Source: Chitinophagaceae bacterium
GTDB lineage: Bacteria > Bacteroidota > Bacteroidia > Chitinophagales > Chitinophagaceae
Reading direction: 5' to 3'
Length of the DNA stretch: 64,000 nucleotides
Assembly: GCA_019752045.1 (NCBI GenBank)
Contig: JAIEMP010000009.1
Coordinates: 62,001-126,000 of the forward strand
The notes below the pieces were generated by a model. The model was not told the DNA's origin and made no database searches. It was given only the letters and a program-made list of their open reading frames with translations. The position numbers and the translations under genes are program-made. The first letter of the stretch is position 1; every line of letters starts with the position of its first letter. Below, in pieces: positions 55,309-61,481 of this stretch.

Positions 55309-55980
55309 TTATTTAGCATTGAATTTTTGAATACGCTCATTTACTTCTTGAAGAACAGAATTAATATTTTTTATCTCATCTTCCAACCTTTGCAGTTTCT
55401 TATTCTTTACATTTTCAAAAGAATTAATAATTAACAAAGCTTCCTTATATTCATCTTCAAAAATTTCTTCTGCGACTGTGGCAATAACATCTACCAATTT
55501 AAATATGATTCCCAAATCAATTAAACTGGATGGAAAATTATAAACATGGAGTTTATTAGAAAGATGAACGCTTTCGAAATTGTTCTTCCCATCAATTCTA
55601 TAATTATGCGCCAAAACATTATTTCTAACTTTTCTTAAATCTTCCCATAAATTAATTTGATCTAACACAGGTTGAATAATCTGTTTATAGCTTGATATTT
55701 TCGAGTTAACACTCTCTTCGGTTGAATGATGCCTAAACAAATAATTATTAAGCTCATCAATTAAAGAAACAGTATCAATCAATACTTTTGATTGAGTTAA
55801 AAATCGAATAGTTTGTCCTTCCTCAAAAGTCACTTTTTCACTAATACTCATTCTATGTACATTAATCTTCCGCATAATGTTTCCAAAGAAAACCACATGA
55901 TATACGGATTCAATAAAATGTGAGTGTGTAACCACATCAGGCATTTTTTTCCATTTCTTCTTGGTGGATTTATCTACCAT
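55309..55980 (-). CDS. AT-rich hypothetical protein with HEPN-like RxxxxxH motif
   Basis: 223 residues, mostly helical, no signal peptide, C-terminal coiled coil (about 190-223). The stretch LRKVRNNVLAHNYRI has Arg119-x5-His125, resembling the Rx4-6H active site of HEPN RNases such as the AbiU2-like group; this is a motif-level guess. Three 60-base blocks I counted within the gene have about 26% G+C against roughly 40-48% in neighbouring trp genes, pointing to acquisition. It lies between trpB and the RAYT, in the same direction as the operon. I do not recognise it with confidence. Confidence 0.55.
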   Translation of the reverse strand: MVDKSTKKKWKKMPDVVTHSHFIESVYHVVFFGNIMRKINVHRMSISEKVTFEEGQTIRFLTQSKVLIDTVSLIDELNNYLFRHHSTEESVNSKISSYKQIIQPVLDQINLWEDLRKVRNNVLAHNYRIDGKNNFESVHLSNKLHVYNFPSSLIDLGIIFKLVDVIATVAEEIFEDEYKEALLIINSFENVKNKKLQRLEDEIKNINSVLQEVNERIQKFNAK

Positions 55981-56007
55981 AATCTTCTCTAAAAGTTTTA
56001 ACCCGCT

Positions 56008-56031
56008 CTGCGAAGTCTCCAGACTTCGCAG
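56008..56031. repeat. REP palindrome 1, left of the RAYT
   Basis: Arms CTGCGAAGTCT and AGACTTCGCAG, perfect 11-bp stem around CC. Its arms are identical to those of REP 6 (56749-56772) on the other side of the transposase gene, apart from the central bases. Confidence 0.85.
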
Positions 56032-56040
56032 TTTTATGCA

Positions 56041-56058
56041 AAAAGTCTCCCGACTTTT
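56041..56058. repeat. REP palindrome 2
   Basis: Arms AAAAGTC and GACTTTT around TCCC; shares the GTCtccnGAC core with REP 1. Confidence 0.7.
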
Positions 56059-56072
56059 CGTTCTTTTTAAAT

Positions 56073-56091
56073 ATCCTGTCAGAGACAGGAT
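56073..56091. repeat. REP palindrome 3
   Basis: Arms ATCCTGTC and GACAGGAT around AGA. The core GTCAGAGAC is the same as in REP 5 at 56722-56740. Confidence 0.75.
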
Positions 56092-56099
56092 GTATAGTA

Positions 56100-56123
56100 C
56101 TTCAAAGTCCGGAGACTTTGAAG
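56100..56123. repeat. REP palindrome 4
   Basis: Arms CTTCAAAGTC and GACTTTGAAG around CGGA; same architecture as REP 1 with different outer bases, as expected for a family diversified by stem compensation. Confidence 0.75.
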
Positions 56124-56131
56124 AGCAATAC

Positions 56132-56698
56132 TCAAATCAATTCAACATTCATAATCCCTCTCCCCAACATATAATTCGACGCACTGGAATACAAATAATC
56201 TTCGGGCTTTTCTACAATACCTGCTCTTACAGGATTGTAATGCGTATAATCCAGCTTTGTATCTGTAAAGGCTTTACTGAAACATTCTTCCGGATGGTTA
56301 TCGTTACTCCATATCTGCCATCCCTTATTATTCGGATTTTTTGTGCCATAATATTCAAACTGATGCTTCATCCAGCTACTCCTGCTTTCCATTTCACTTT
56401 CAATAACCGGTACCATTTGTTTATGTGTAAATTTCTTAAAGTCACGAATAATATCACTCAATGTTTTTATCTGTTTATCGTTTGCTCTTGCGATCATGTG
56501 CATGTGATTACTCATAATAACATAGGCGTTTAAAATCAACTGTTCGTTGTGCTGGGCAAAACGCAATGCATCTAAAACAATATCCCTGTACACCTGCCGT
56601 GAAAATAAATCAATCCATCCGCACACTGTGAACGTTAAGAAGTGTGTTGCAAACTGATCCCTGATTACATAGCCTTCTCTGAAATCTGTATCCTTCAT
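56132..56698 (-). CDS. REP-associated tyrosine transposase (RAYT, Y1_Tnp family)
   Basis: Single-strand DNA transposase-like protein of 188 residues. The HUH metal motif is HMH (65-67) in VIMSNHMHMIA and the catalytic tyrosine lies in LDYTHYNPVRAGIVEKPEDYLYSSA (Tyr151 or Tyr154), the signature of the TnpA_REP family. Family members bind and cut REP palindromes. Here six matching palindromes flank the gene within 140 bases on either side, so this is a complete RAYT-REP unit. It stands inside the trp operon between trpF2 and the HEPN-like gene, in the same direction. The gene appears intact. Confidence 0.93.
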   Translation of the reverse strand: MKDTDFREGYVIRDQFATHFLTFTVCGWIDLFSRQVYRDIVLDALRFAQHNEQLILNAYVIMSNHMHMIARANDKQIKTLSDIIRDFKKFTHKQMVPVIESEMESRSSWMKHQFEYYGTKNPNNKGWQIWSNDNHPEECFSKAFTDTKLDYTHYNPVRAGIVEKPEDYLYSSASNYMLGRGIMNVELI

Positions 56699-56721
56699 AC
56701 AAAAAAATTTCGTTTCATGAT

Positions 56722-56740
56722 GTCAAGTCAGAGACTTGAC
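56722..56740. repeat. REP palindrome 5, right of the RAYT
   Basis: Arms GTCAAGTC and GACTTGAC around AGA, 25 bases upstream of the RAYT start. Core identical to REP 3. Confidence 0.8.
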
Positions 56741-56748
56741 GCATATAA

Positions 56749-56772
56749 CTGCGAAGTCTGGAGACTTCGCAG
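56749..56772. repeat. REP palindrome 6
   Basis: Arms CTGCGAAGTCT and AGACTTCGCAG around GG; same arms as REP 1. It lies 20 bases beyond the trpF2 stop. Confidence 0.85.
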
Positions 56773-56791
56773 AGCAGCACCTTGCAAAGCC

Positions 56792-57487
56792 TTATCCTCT
56801 CAATTCACCCACAAACTTCTTCACCAATTCCATATCTTTTATGCTCGGCATTGTTTCAAACTTGCTGTTAATATCCACTGCAAACAAATCTTTAGCTACT
56901 TCTTCATTGGCAAAACTTTTGATCGCTGCTGCATCGGTTGGTTCAATACCACCACTTAAGAAAAAGGGTTTGCCAATATTCAATCCCTTCAGCATATTCC
57001 AGTTAAACTTCTTTCCCGTGCCGCCGTAACCTGCACCCATCGTATCAAACATGTACATATCCACCGCTTCCACATAATCCTTGATCATCCAGGGAATATT
57101 GTCATCATCCGTAATGCGGAATGCTTTGATCACAGAAATATAATCACTCACCTTTTCACAGAACTTCGGCGTTTCATCGCCATGCAACTGCACCATATCC
57201 AACCCAAAATTCTCAACATGGTTAATGATCTCATCATACGACGCATTTACAAATACACCTACCTTGTATACTTTCAACTTTGCTTTCTTTACCTGCACAC
57301 CCGTAAGATGTTTCAACACAAATCTTGGTGAACGATGATAAAAGATCATCCCGGCAAATTCAACACCCATCTCACCCAATTGTTGCATTTGTGCAAGATC
57401 CGTCATGCCGCAAACTTTAATACGAAACCCTCCCCGCTCCCTGAAGGGAGAGCCTGAAGCCTCGCTATGATTTTTTACATCACTCAT
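56792..57487 (-). CDS. trpF: Phosphoribosylanthranilate isomerase, second copy
   Basis: Amadori isomerase of tryptophan synthesis, 231 residues. The catalytic Cys26 is in RIKVCGMTDL and the catalytic Asp in YMFDTMGAGYGGTGKKFNW; VQLHGDETPEFC, FLSGGIEPTDA and AVDINSKFE complete the barrel signatures. Residues 1-22 (with SEASGSPFRERGG) are an extension over the family, encoded by a palindromic repeat at 57425-57462. The paralogue at 57779-58432 lies just upstream. Both copies keep the catalytic residues, so they may share the work or differ in substrate. Confidence 0.93.
   Translation of the reverse strand: MSDVKNHSEASGSPFRERGGFRIKVCGMTDLAQMQQLGEMGVEFAGMIFYHRSPRFVLKHLTGVQVKKAKLKVYKVGVFVNASYDEIINHVENFGLDMVQLHGDETPKFCEKVSDYISVIKAFRITDDDNIPWMIKDYVEAVDMYMFDTMGAGYGGTGKKFNWNMLKGLNIGKPFFLSGGIEPTDAAAIKSFANEEVAKDLFAVDINSKFETMPSIKDMELVKKFVGELRG
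57425..57462. repeat. CTCCCC-hairpin repeat at the 5' end of the second trpF
   Basis: Minus-strand form contains CTCTCCCTTCAGGGAGCGGG then GAGGG. It encodes the N-terminal extension (about residues 8-21) of this TrpF. It is the most divergent copy of the family but keeps hairpin and G-run. Confidence 0.65.
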
Positions 57488-57544
57488 ATTATACCAGTTT
57501 AAAAGTTAAACCGGCAAGCAACAATTGATCTATCTGTTTTATCC

Positions 57545-57566
57545 CGTCCGACGAGGGCGTCTGACG
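57545..57566. repeat. Copy 2 of the GTCAGACGCCCTCGTCGGAC repeat
   Basis: Same 20 bases as at 23426-23447, in the trpF1-trpF2 gap, in the same orientation as copy 3, 149 bases away. Confidence 0.75.
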
Positions 57567-57599
57567 TGGCGTGTTTTTTTCAATCACCCTCAACTTCAA

Positions 57600-57640
57600 T
57601 TCTTCGTGTTACTTTGTGCCTCCGTGTCTTTGTGGTTCAA
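57600..57640. repeat. Half copy of the TTCGTG..TTTGTGGTT repeat family
   Basis: Plus-strand words TTCGTG, CTTTGTGCC, TCCGTGTC and TTTGTGGTT in series, equal to one arm of the palindrome at 53986-54038. No opposing arm is present. Confidence 0.55.
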
Positions 57641-57693
57641 ATTATCCTCTCCAGCCACTTGTTAGAGTTTTCGGGAACATGTCAATTAAAACC

Positions 57694-57714
57694 CGTCCGA
57701 CGAGGGCGTCTGAC
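57694..57714. repeat. Copy 3 of the GTCAGACGCCCTCGTCGGAC repeat
   Basis: Same 20 bases as copies 1 and 2, preceded by CC as in copy 2. Confidence 0.75.
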
Positions 57715-57737
57715 ATCGTTTGCAAATTAACCTGCGC

Positions 57738-57779
57738 TTATCCCAACAATCCTGTCATCCCACAAATCACAGTTCAGAC
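57738..57779. repeat. Single arm of the GTCTGAAC element at the trpF1 stop codon
   Basis: On the minus strand the sequence runs AGTCTGAACTGTGATTTGTG then GGATGACAGGATTGTTGGGAT. The first base overlaps the TAG stop of the trpF gene at 57779. It is the third place where this family abuts a trp stop codon (also trpA and trpG). No matching second arm is seen downstream. Confidence 0.65.
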
Positions 57780-58432
57780 TATTTCATCCCCAACTTAAAC
57801 TGCAGCACTAAACTCATATCTTTTTCACCAGGTGCTTTCTCCACTTTGCTGTTAATATCCACACCATAAAAATCAGGATGCTTCAATGCTTTAATGCGTT
57901 TTACATCTTCAATTCCTATTCCACCGCTCAGGAAAAACGGTTTTTCAATTTTACTTTTTTCAATAATACTCCAGTCAAATTGTTTACCTGTACCGCCTTT
58001 GAGCGCTGGTTTTCCTCCCCCTTCGGGGGAGTTAGAGGGGGCCGTGTCAAACAAATAATAATCACAAGCCCCATCATAAGGTGCAACCAACGCATCAATA
58101 TCTTTTACCGATTCATCAATATGAAATACTTTGATCACTTCCACATCTTCATTCAAATTAGAACAAAACTCAGGTGTTTCTTCACCGTGAAGTTGCACAA
58201 CATCCAAACCATACTCTTCAATAGCATCCAGGATATCGCTGTACGATGGATTTACAAACACTCCAACTTTCTTCATGTCGTAATCAGCCTTCTTGATCTC
58301 TTTCTTATCAAGCTTCCCTTCCACATAACGGGGAGAGTTCTTGTCGAAAATAAATCCGACAAAATCAATATCCAATCCTTCTAACTGTTGTACCTGTTTC
58401 AATTGGGTAATACCGCAAACTTTAATATTCAT
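57779..58432 (-). CDS. trpF: Phosphoribosylanthranilate isomerase, first copy
   Basis: 217 residues. Catalytic Cys6 in NIKVCGITQL and Asp129 in YYLFDT; VVQLHGEETPEFC, GGTGKQFDW, FFLSGGIGIEDV and YGVDINSKVE are conserved. Residues about 131-146 (APSNSPEGGGKPALKG) expand the loop right after the catalytic Asp, and the DNA is a CTCCCC-hairpin repeat (58014-58043); the paralogue has only MGAGYGG there. Whether the enlarged loop still permits catalysis is unknown. It follows trpC by 73 bases. Confidence 0.94.
   Translation of the reverse strand: MNIKVCGITQLKQVQQLEGLDIDFVGFIFDKNSPRYVEGKLDKKEIKKADYDMKKVGVFVNPSYSDILDAIEEYGLDVVQLHGEETPEFCSNLNEDVEVIKVFHIDESVKDIDALVAPYDGACDYYLFDTAPSNSPEGGGKPALKGGTGKQFDWSIIEKSKIEKPFFLSGGIGIEDVKRIKALKHPDFYGVDINSKVEKAPGEKDMSLVLQFKLGMK
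58014..58043. repeat. CTCCCC-hairpin repeat inserted in frame at the catalytic loop of trpF1
   Basis: Plus-strand CTCCCCCTTCGGGGGAGTTA then GAGGGGG: a seven-base stem with TTC-type loop and the trailing G-run. It encodes about 15 residues after Asp129. Confidence 0.8.
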
Positions 58433-58450
58433 ATTGTATTGTATTGTTTT

Positions 58451-58507
58451 ACCACAAAGACGATAAGGCGGTAAAAAACTACTTTGCGCCTTCGTGCCTT
58501 TGCGGTT
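58451..58507. repeat. ACCACAAAG-type palindromic repeat between trpC and trpF1
   Basis: ACCACAAAGACG at the left, CGTGCCTTTGCGGT at the right, and an inner AAGGCG (58465-58470) / CGCCTT (58487-58492). An imperfect copy of the family at 53986-54038. Confidence 0.6.
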
Positions 58508-59291
58508 ATTTCTGATTTAACTTGTTTACAAATTCTTCAAATGCTTTTCCGGGATTCACTTCTTTCATAAAATTTTCACCAATCAAGAATCCACTGAACC
58601 CGTTTGCTTTAAACAATAATATATTTTCAACGGAACTGATGCCGCTCTCCGCTACTTTAATTTTATCTGCCGGAATTTGTTTCGCCATGCGCAAACTCCG
58701 TTCAATATCTACTTCAAATGTTTTGAGGTTACGATTGTTGATGCCAATAATTTCCGTTTCCTCACAAATATGCTCCAACTCTTCTTCTGCATGCAGTTCC
58801 AGCAACACTTCCAGCTCCAGCGATTTCGCAAAGGTCGCCAATCGTTTCACTTCAGCAGGCGTTAAACAGGCTGCGATGAGCAAAATTACATCAGCTCCCA
58901 TTGCCTTTGCTTCCGTGATCTGGTATTCATCAATAATGAAATCTTTTCTTAAAATAGGAATTTCATTTACTCTTGCTTTCAGCAGATCGTTTGCACTGCC
59001 ACCAAAGAACTGCTCATCAGTTAACACACTCAAACAAGACGCTCCGTTCATTGTATAAGCAGTTGTTACTTCCACCACATCAGCCCTACCATTGATCACT
59101 CCTTTTGATGGCGATTGACGTTTGAACTCTGCAATAATTCCTGTCTTTGTATCATCGAGCAGGAACTGTTTTAATGAAAGAACAGGTCTTGCATACAACG
59201 GTTGTTTCTGTAATTCAGCAACACTCGTTTTCTTCTTTCGCTCTTCTACTTCAATCCGTTTTTGTAATATAATCTTATCTAAAATATTCAT
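58506..59291 (-). CDS. trpC: Indole-3-glycerol phosphate synthase
   Basis: Closes the indole ring from CdRP. 261 residues, (beta-alpha)8 barrel. Signatures are IIAEFKRQSPSKG (catalytic Lys), LSVLTDEQFFGGS, ILRKDFIIDEYQ (Lys), IGINNRNLKTFEVD and VAESGISS. Length is normal and no repeat is inserted in the gene. It follows trpD by 51 bases containing a half repeat. Confidence 0.96.
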   Translation of the reverse strand: MNILDKIILQKRIEVEERKKKTSVAELQKQPLYARPVLSLKQFLLDDTKTGIIAEFKRQSPSKGVINGRADVVEVTTAYTMNGASCLSVLTDEQFFGGSANDLLKARVNEIPILRKDFIIDEYQITEAKAMGADVILLIAACLTPAEVKRLATFAKSLELEVLLELHAEEELEHICEETEIIGINNRNLKTFEVDIERSLRMAKQIPADKIKVAESGISSVENILLFKANGFSGFLIGENFMKEVNPGKAFEEFVNKLNQK

Positions 59292-59301
59292 GGTTTATCT
59301 C

Positions 59302-59340
59302 TTCGTGAATCTTTGTGTTCTTTGTGTCTTCGTGGTTCAA
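59302..59340. repeat. Half copy of the TTCGTG..TTCGTGGTT repeat between trpD and trpC
   Basis: Plus-strand TTCGTGAATCTTTGTGTTC followed by TTTGTGTCTTCGTGGTTC; one arm only. It fills the whole gap. Confidence 0.55.
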
Positions 59341-59342
59341 TA

Positions 59343-60338
59343 CTAATTATTTAATTCAATCAACTTTTTCAAACATCCATTTGCTCGTCCGCTTTCCAAA
59401 CTTGCAACGGCTGCAGCAAACGCATCATCATAGGTTTTATAAGCACCTGTGCAATACAAACCCATTGCTGCATTCGCCATCACAACTGCATTCTGTGCCC
59501 ATGTACCTTCGCCACTTAAAATTTTCGTAAAGATCTTTGCAGCTTCTTCAATACTATTACCACCATGTATATCGGTTTGCTGCACCGTCCGTTTGCCCAA
59601 CTGTTCCGGCGTCATAATAAACTCACCTTTGTTGGTGATCACTTTTGTATCGTTGGTCAAGGAGATTTCATCGTATCCATCCAGACTATGAATAATGGTA
59701 AACGCACCACCCGATTGTTGCAGCAAATAATTATACACTCTTGCCATCTCTAAACTATACACACCCACCAACTGATACGCCGGACTTGCCGGATTCACCA
59801 TTGGCCCCAGCATATTAAAAAAGGTACGCATACCGAGATTCTTACGGATAGGTCCAACTGTTTTTAATGCCGGATGAAACATCGGTGCATGCATGAAACA
59901 AATATTTGCTTCTTCCACTTCACGCTTCAACTGATCAACATTGTTCTTGAATTTATAACCCAGCTGTTCCATTACATTACTTGCACCACTAATAGTTGAA
60001 GCGCCATAGTTACCATGCTTGGCAACTTTTTGTCCGGCACCTGCAACAATGAAACAAGAAAGCGTTGAAATGTTGAACGTGTTTTTTCCATCACCACCTG
60101 TGCCAACAATGTCGAGCACCGAATGTCCATTTAAATCAACAGGTACACAGAGTTCAAGCAACGCATCACGAAAGCCTTGCAACTCTTCAATTGTAATGCT
60201 GCGCATGAGATACACCGTCATAAAAGCTGTGATCTCATGTTCGTTGTACATCGCTTTACCAATGTTCAATAACACTTCTTTCGCCTGCTGACGATTGAGA
60301 CTTTTATGTTCAAATAATAACTGTAAAATCTTTTTCAT
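59343..60338 (-). CDS. trpD: Anthranilate phosphoribosyltransferase
   Basis: Joins anthranilate and PRPP. 331 residues; PRPP-binding VGTGGDGKNTFNIST and KHGNYGASTISGASNVMEQLG, and the Mg-binding SLDGYDEISLT, are present. The start ATG at 60338 overlaps the stop of the inserted GxxExxY gene as ATGA, so trpD translation may now be coupled to that gene. Confidence 0.96.
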   Translation of the reverse strand: MKKILQLLFEHKSLNRQQAKEVLLNIGKAMYNEHEITAFMTVYLMRSITIEELQGFRDALLELCVPVDLNGHSVLDIVGTGGDGKNTFNISTLSCFIVAGAGQKVAKHGNYGASTISGASNVMEQLGYKFKNNVDQLKREVEEANICFMHAPMFHPALKTVGPIRKNLGMRTFFNMLGPMVNPASPAYQLVGVYSLEMARVYNYLLQQSGGAFTIIHSLDGYDEISLTNDTKVITNKGEFIMTPEQLGKRTVQQTDIHGGNSIEEAAKIFTKILSGEGTWAQNAVVMANAAMGLYCTGAYKTYDDAFAAAVASLESGRANGCLKKLIELNN

Positions 60339-60778
60339 TTGTCTGAACCGGGATTTTTAGGATTGGTTGGATGATTGGGATGAAGAAAAATTGCAGGATT
60401 ATATTTCTTGTTTGCAAACCGGTGAAATTCCATTCGTTTACTTCCGAAATTAATCAGCAGACCTACTTCAAGGTTATACGCTTCTAAATAATTCATCGCC
60501 TGAGCAAAATGAACATCTTCCAATTTTATGATTGCTTTCAATTCAACACTTATTTTATTGTCAATTAAGAAATCTACCCTTCTCGTTCCAATCTCCTGAT
60601 CGAGATAATAAATCGGCATTTCAAATTCACGGGCATAATCTAACGGAATTAATTTCAACTCCAGTTCTAACGCACGTTGGTAAATAACTTCCTGGAATCC
60701 ATTTCCAAGTGTGCCATGCACTTTAAAACAGGCGCCAATAATCTTCTCAGTTATATCAGCATATTTAAATTCCGGCAT
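60335..60778 (-). CDS. GxxExxY protein, PD-(D/E)XK nuclease-like
   Basis: 147 residues. The family motif is GFQEVIY (Gly27-Glu30-Tyr33), and the nuclease-like core is RRVDFLIDNKISVELK (Asp69, Glu79-x-Lys81). Function is unknown; the PD-(D/E)XK fold suggests DNA cleavage. The C-terminal tail HPNHPTNPKNPGSDK is translated from one arm of the enclosing palindrome, and the stop overlaps the trpD start. It is an insertion between trpG and trpD, which are normally adjacent. The gene is intact. Confidence 0.88.
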   Translation of the reverse strand: MPEFKYADITEKIIGACFKVHGTLGNGFQEVIYQRALELELKLIPLDYAREFEMPIYYLDQEIGTRRVDFLIDNKISVELKAIIKLEDVHFAQAMNYLEAYNLEVGLLINFGSKRMEFHRFANKKYNPAIFLHPNHPTNPKNPGSDK

Positions 60779-60843
60779 AACATCACTTTTAAAAGTTATT
60801 CCAATCCCACTAATCCATTCATCTCATTCATCCCAGTTCAGAC
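60340..60843. mobile_element. Putative GxxExxY-containing palindromic element
   Basis: About 500 bases bounded by GTCTGAAC (60341-60348) and its inverse GTTCAGAC (60836-60843). Both arms go on with GGAT-containing words about every 10-11 bases (left GGGAT, GGATT, GGATG, GGGAT; right, inverted, GGGAT, AGATG, GGATT, GGGATT). The only gene inside is the GxxExxY gene. The outer ends lie exactly at the trpG stop and next to the trpD start. The solo palindrome at 53123-53218 and the arm at 57738-57779 look like versions without a gene. That this is mobile is inference. Confidence 0.6.
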
Positions 60844-61428
60844 CAGCCAGTTCCTCAATATCTTTTCCCCCACCGGCGTCAACACACTTTCCGGATGAAA
60901 CTGCACTCCCTGCACATCATATGTTTTATGTTGCAGAGCCATAATCATTCCTGTTTCATCTTCTGCTGTTATTTCTAACTCAGCAGGAAAGCCTTCTTTA
61001 TTTACTACCCAACTATGGTAACGGCCAACTTCAATTGTTTCGGGCAGATCATTCAACACAGCATTTTGTTTTTTGGATCTTGGATTTTGAATATTGATCG
61101 GTGTTGCTATTCCATGAAATACACTTGACAAATTCGTCAACGTTCCCCCAAATGCTTCAGCAATTGCCTGGTGACCTAAACAAACACCCAGAATAGATTT
61201 TGTTGCTGCATATTCTTTGATCAATGGCAACAACAATCCAGCTTCTACAGGAATACCCGGACCGGGTGATAAAATAATTTTATCATAGTCCTTCACCTTC
61301 TCCAATGGAATCTGGTCGTTGCGATACACATCTACTTTTATATGTGTGATCTTCTCAACCAAATGGACAAGATTATACGTGAACGAGTCATAATTATCAA
61401 AAACCAATATGCGACCTGAAAAACTCAT
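60838..61428 (-). CDS. trpG: Anthranilate synthase glutaminase component
   Basis: Provides ammonia to TrpE. 196 residues; LVFDNYDSFTYNLVH at the start, SPGPGIP, nucleophile Cys in LGVCLGHQAIAEAFGG and VQFHPESVLTP with catalytic His and Glu. The last residues LV and the TGA stop are in the GTCTGAAC element. It follows trpE by 43 bases. Confidence 0.96.
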   Translation of the reverse strand: MSFSGRILVFDNYDSFTYNLVHLVEKITHIKVDVYRNDQIPLEKVKDYDKIILSPGPGIPVEAGLLLPLIKEYAATKSILGVCLGHQAIAEAFGGTLTNLSSVFHGIATPINIQNPRSKKQNAVLNDLPETIEVGRYHSWVVNKEGFPAELEITAEDETGMIMALQHKTYDVQGVQFHPESVLTPVGEKILRNWLV

Positions 61429-61449
61429 TTTTATTTTTTTAGGGTGTTA

Positions 61450-61481
61450 AAAAGTCTCCCTTTAGGGAGATTTAGAGGGTT
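61450..61481. repeat. CTCCC-hairpin repeat at the trpE stop codon
   Basis: Plus-strand AAAGTCTCCCTTTAGGGAGA then TTTAGAGGG. The TTA of TTTAGAGGG, read on the minus strand, is the TAA stop of trpE, so the repeat supplies the end of the gene. Nearly identical to the copy at 62591-62627. Confidence 0.8.

Noticed and set aside
57878-58384. 168-codon plus-strand frame opposite trpF1
   Set aside because: Antisense to the conserved TrpF barrel.
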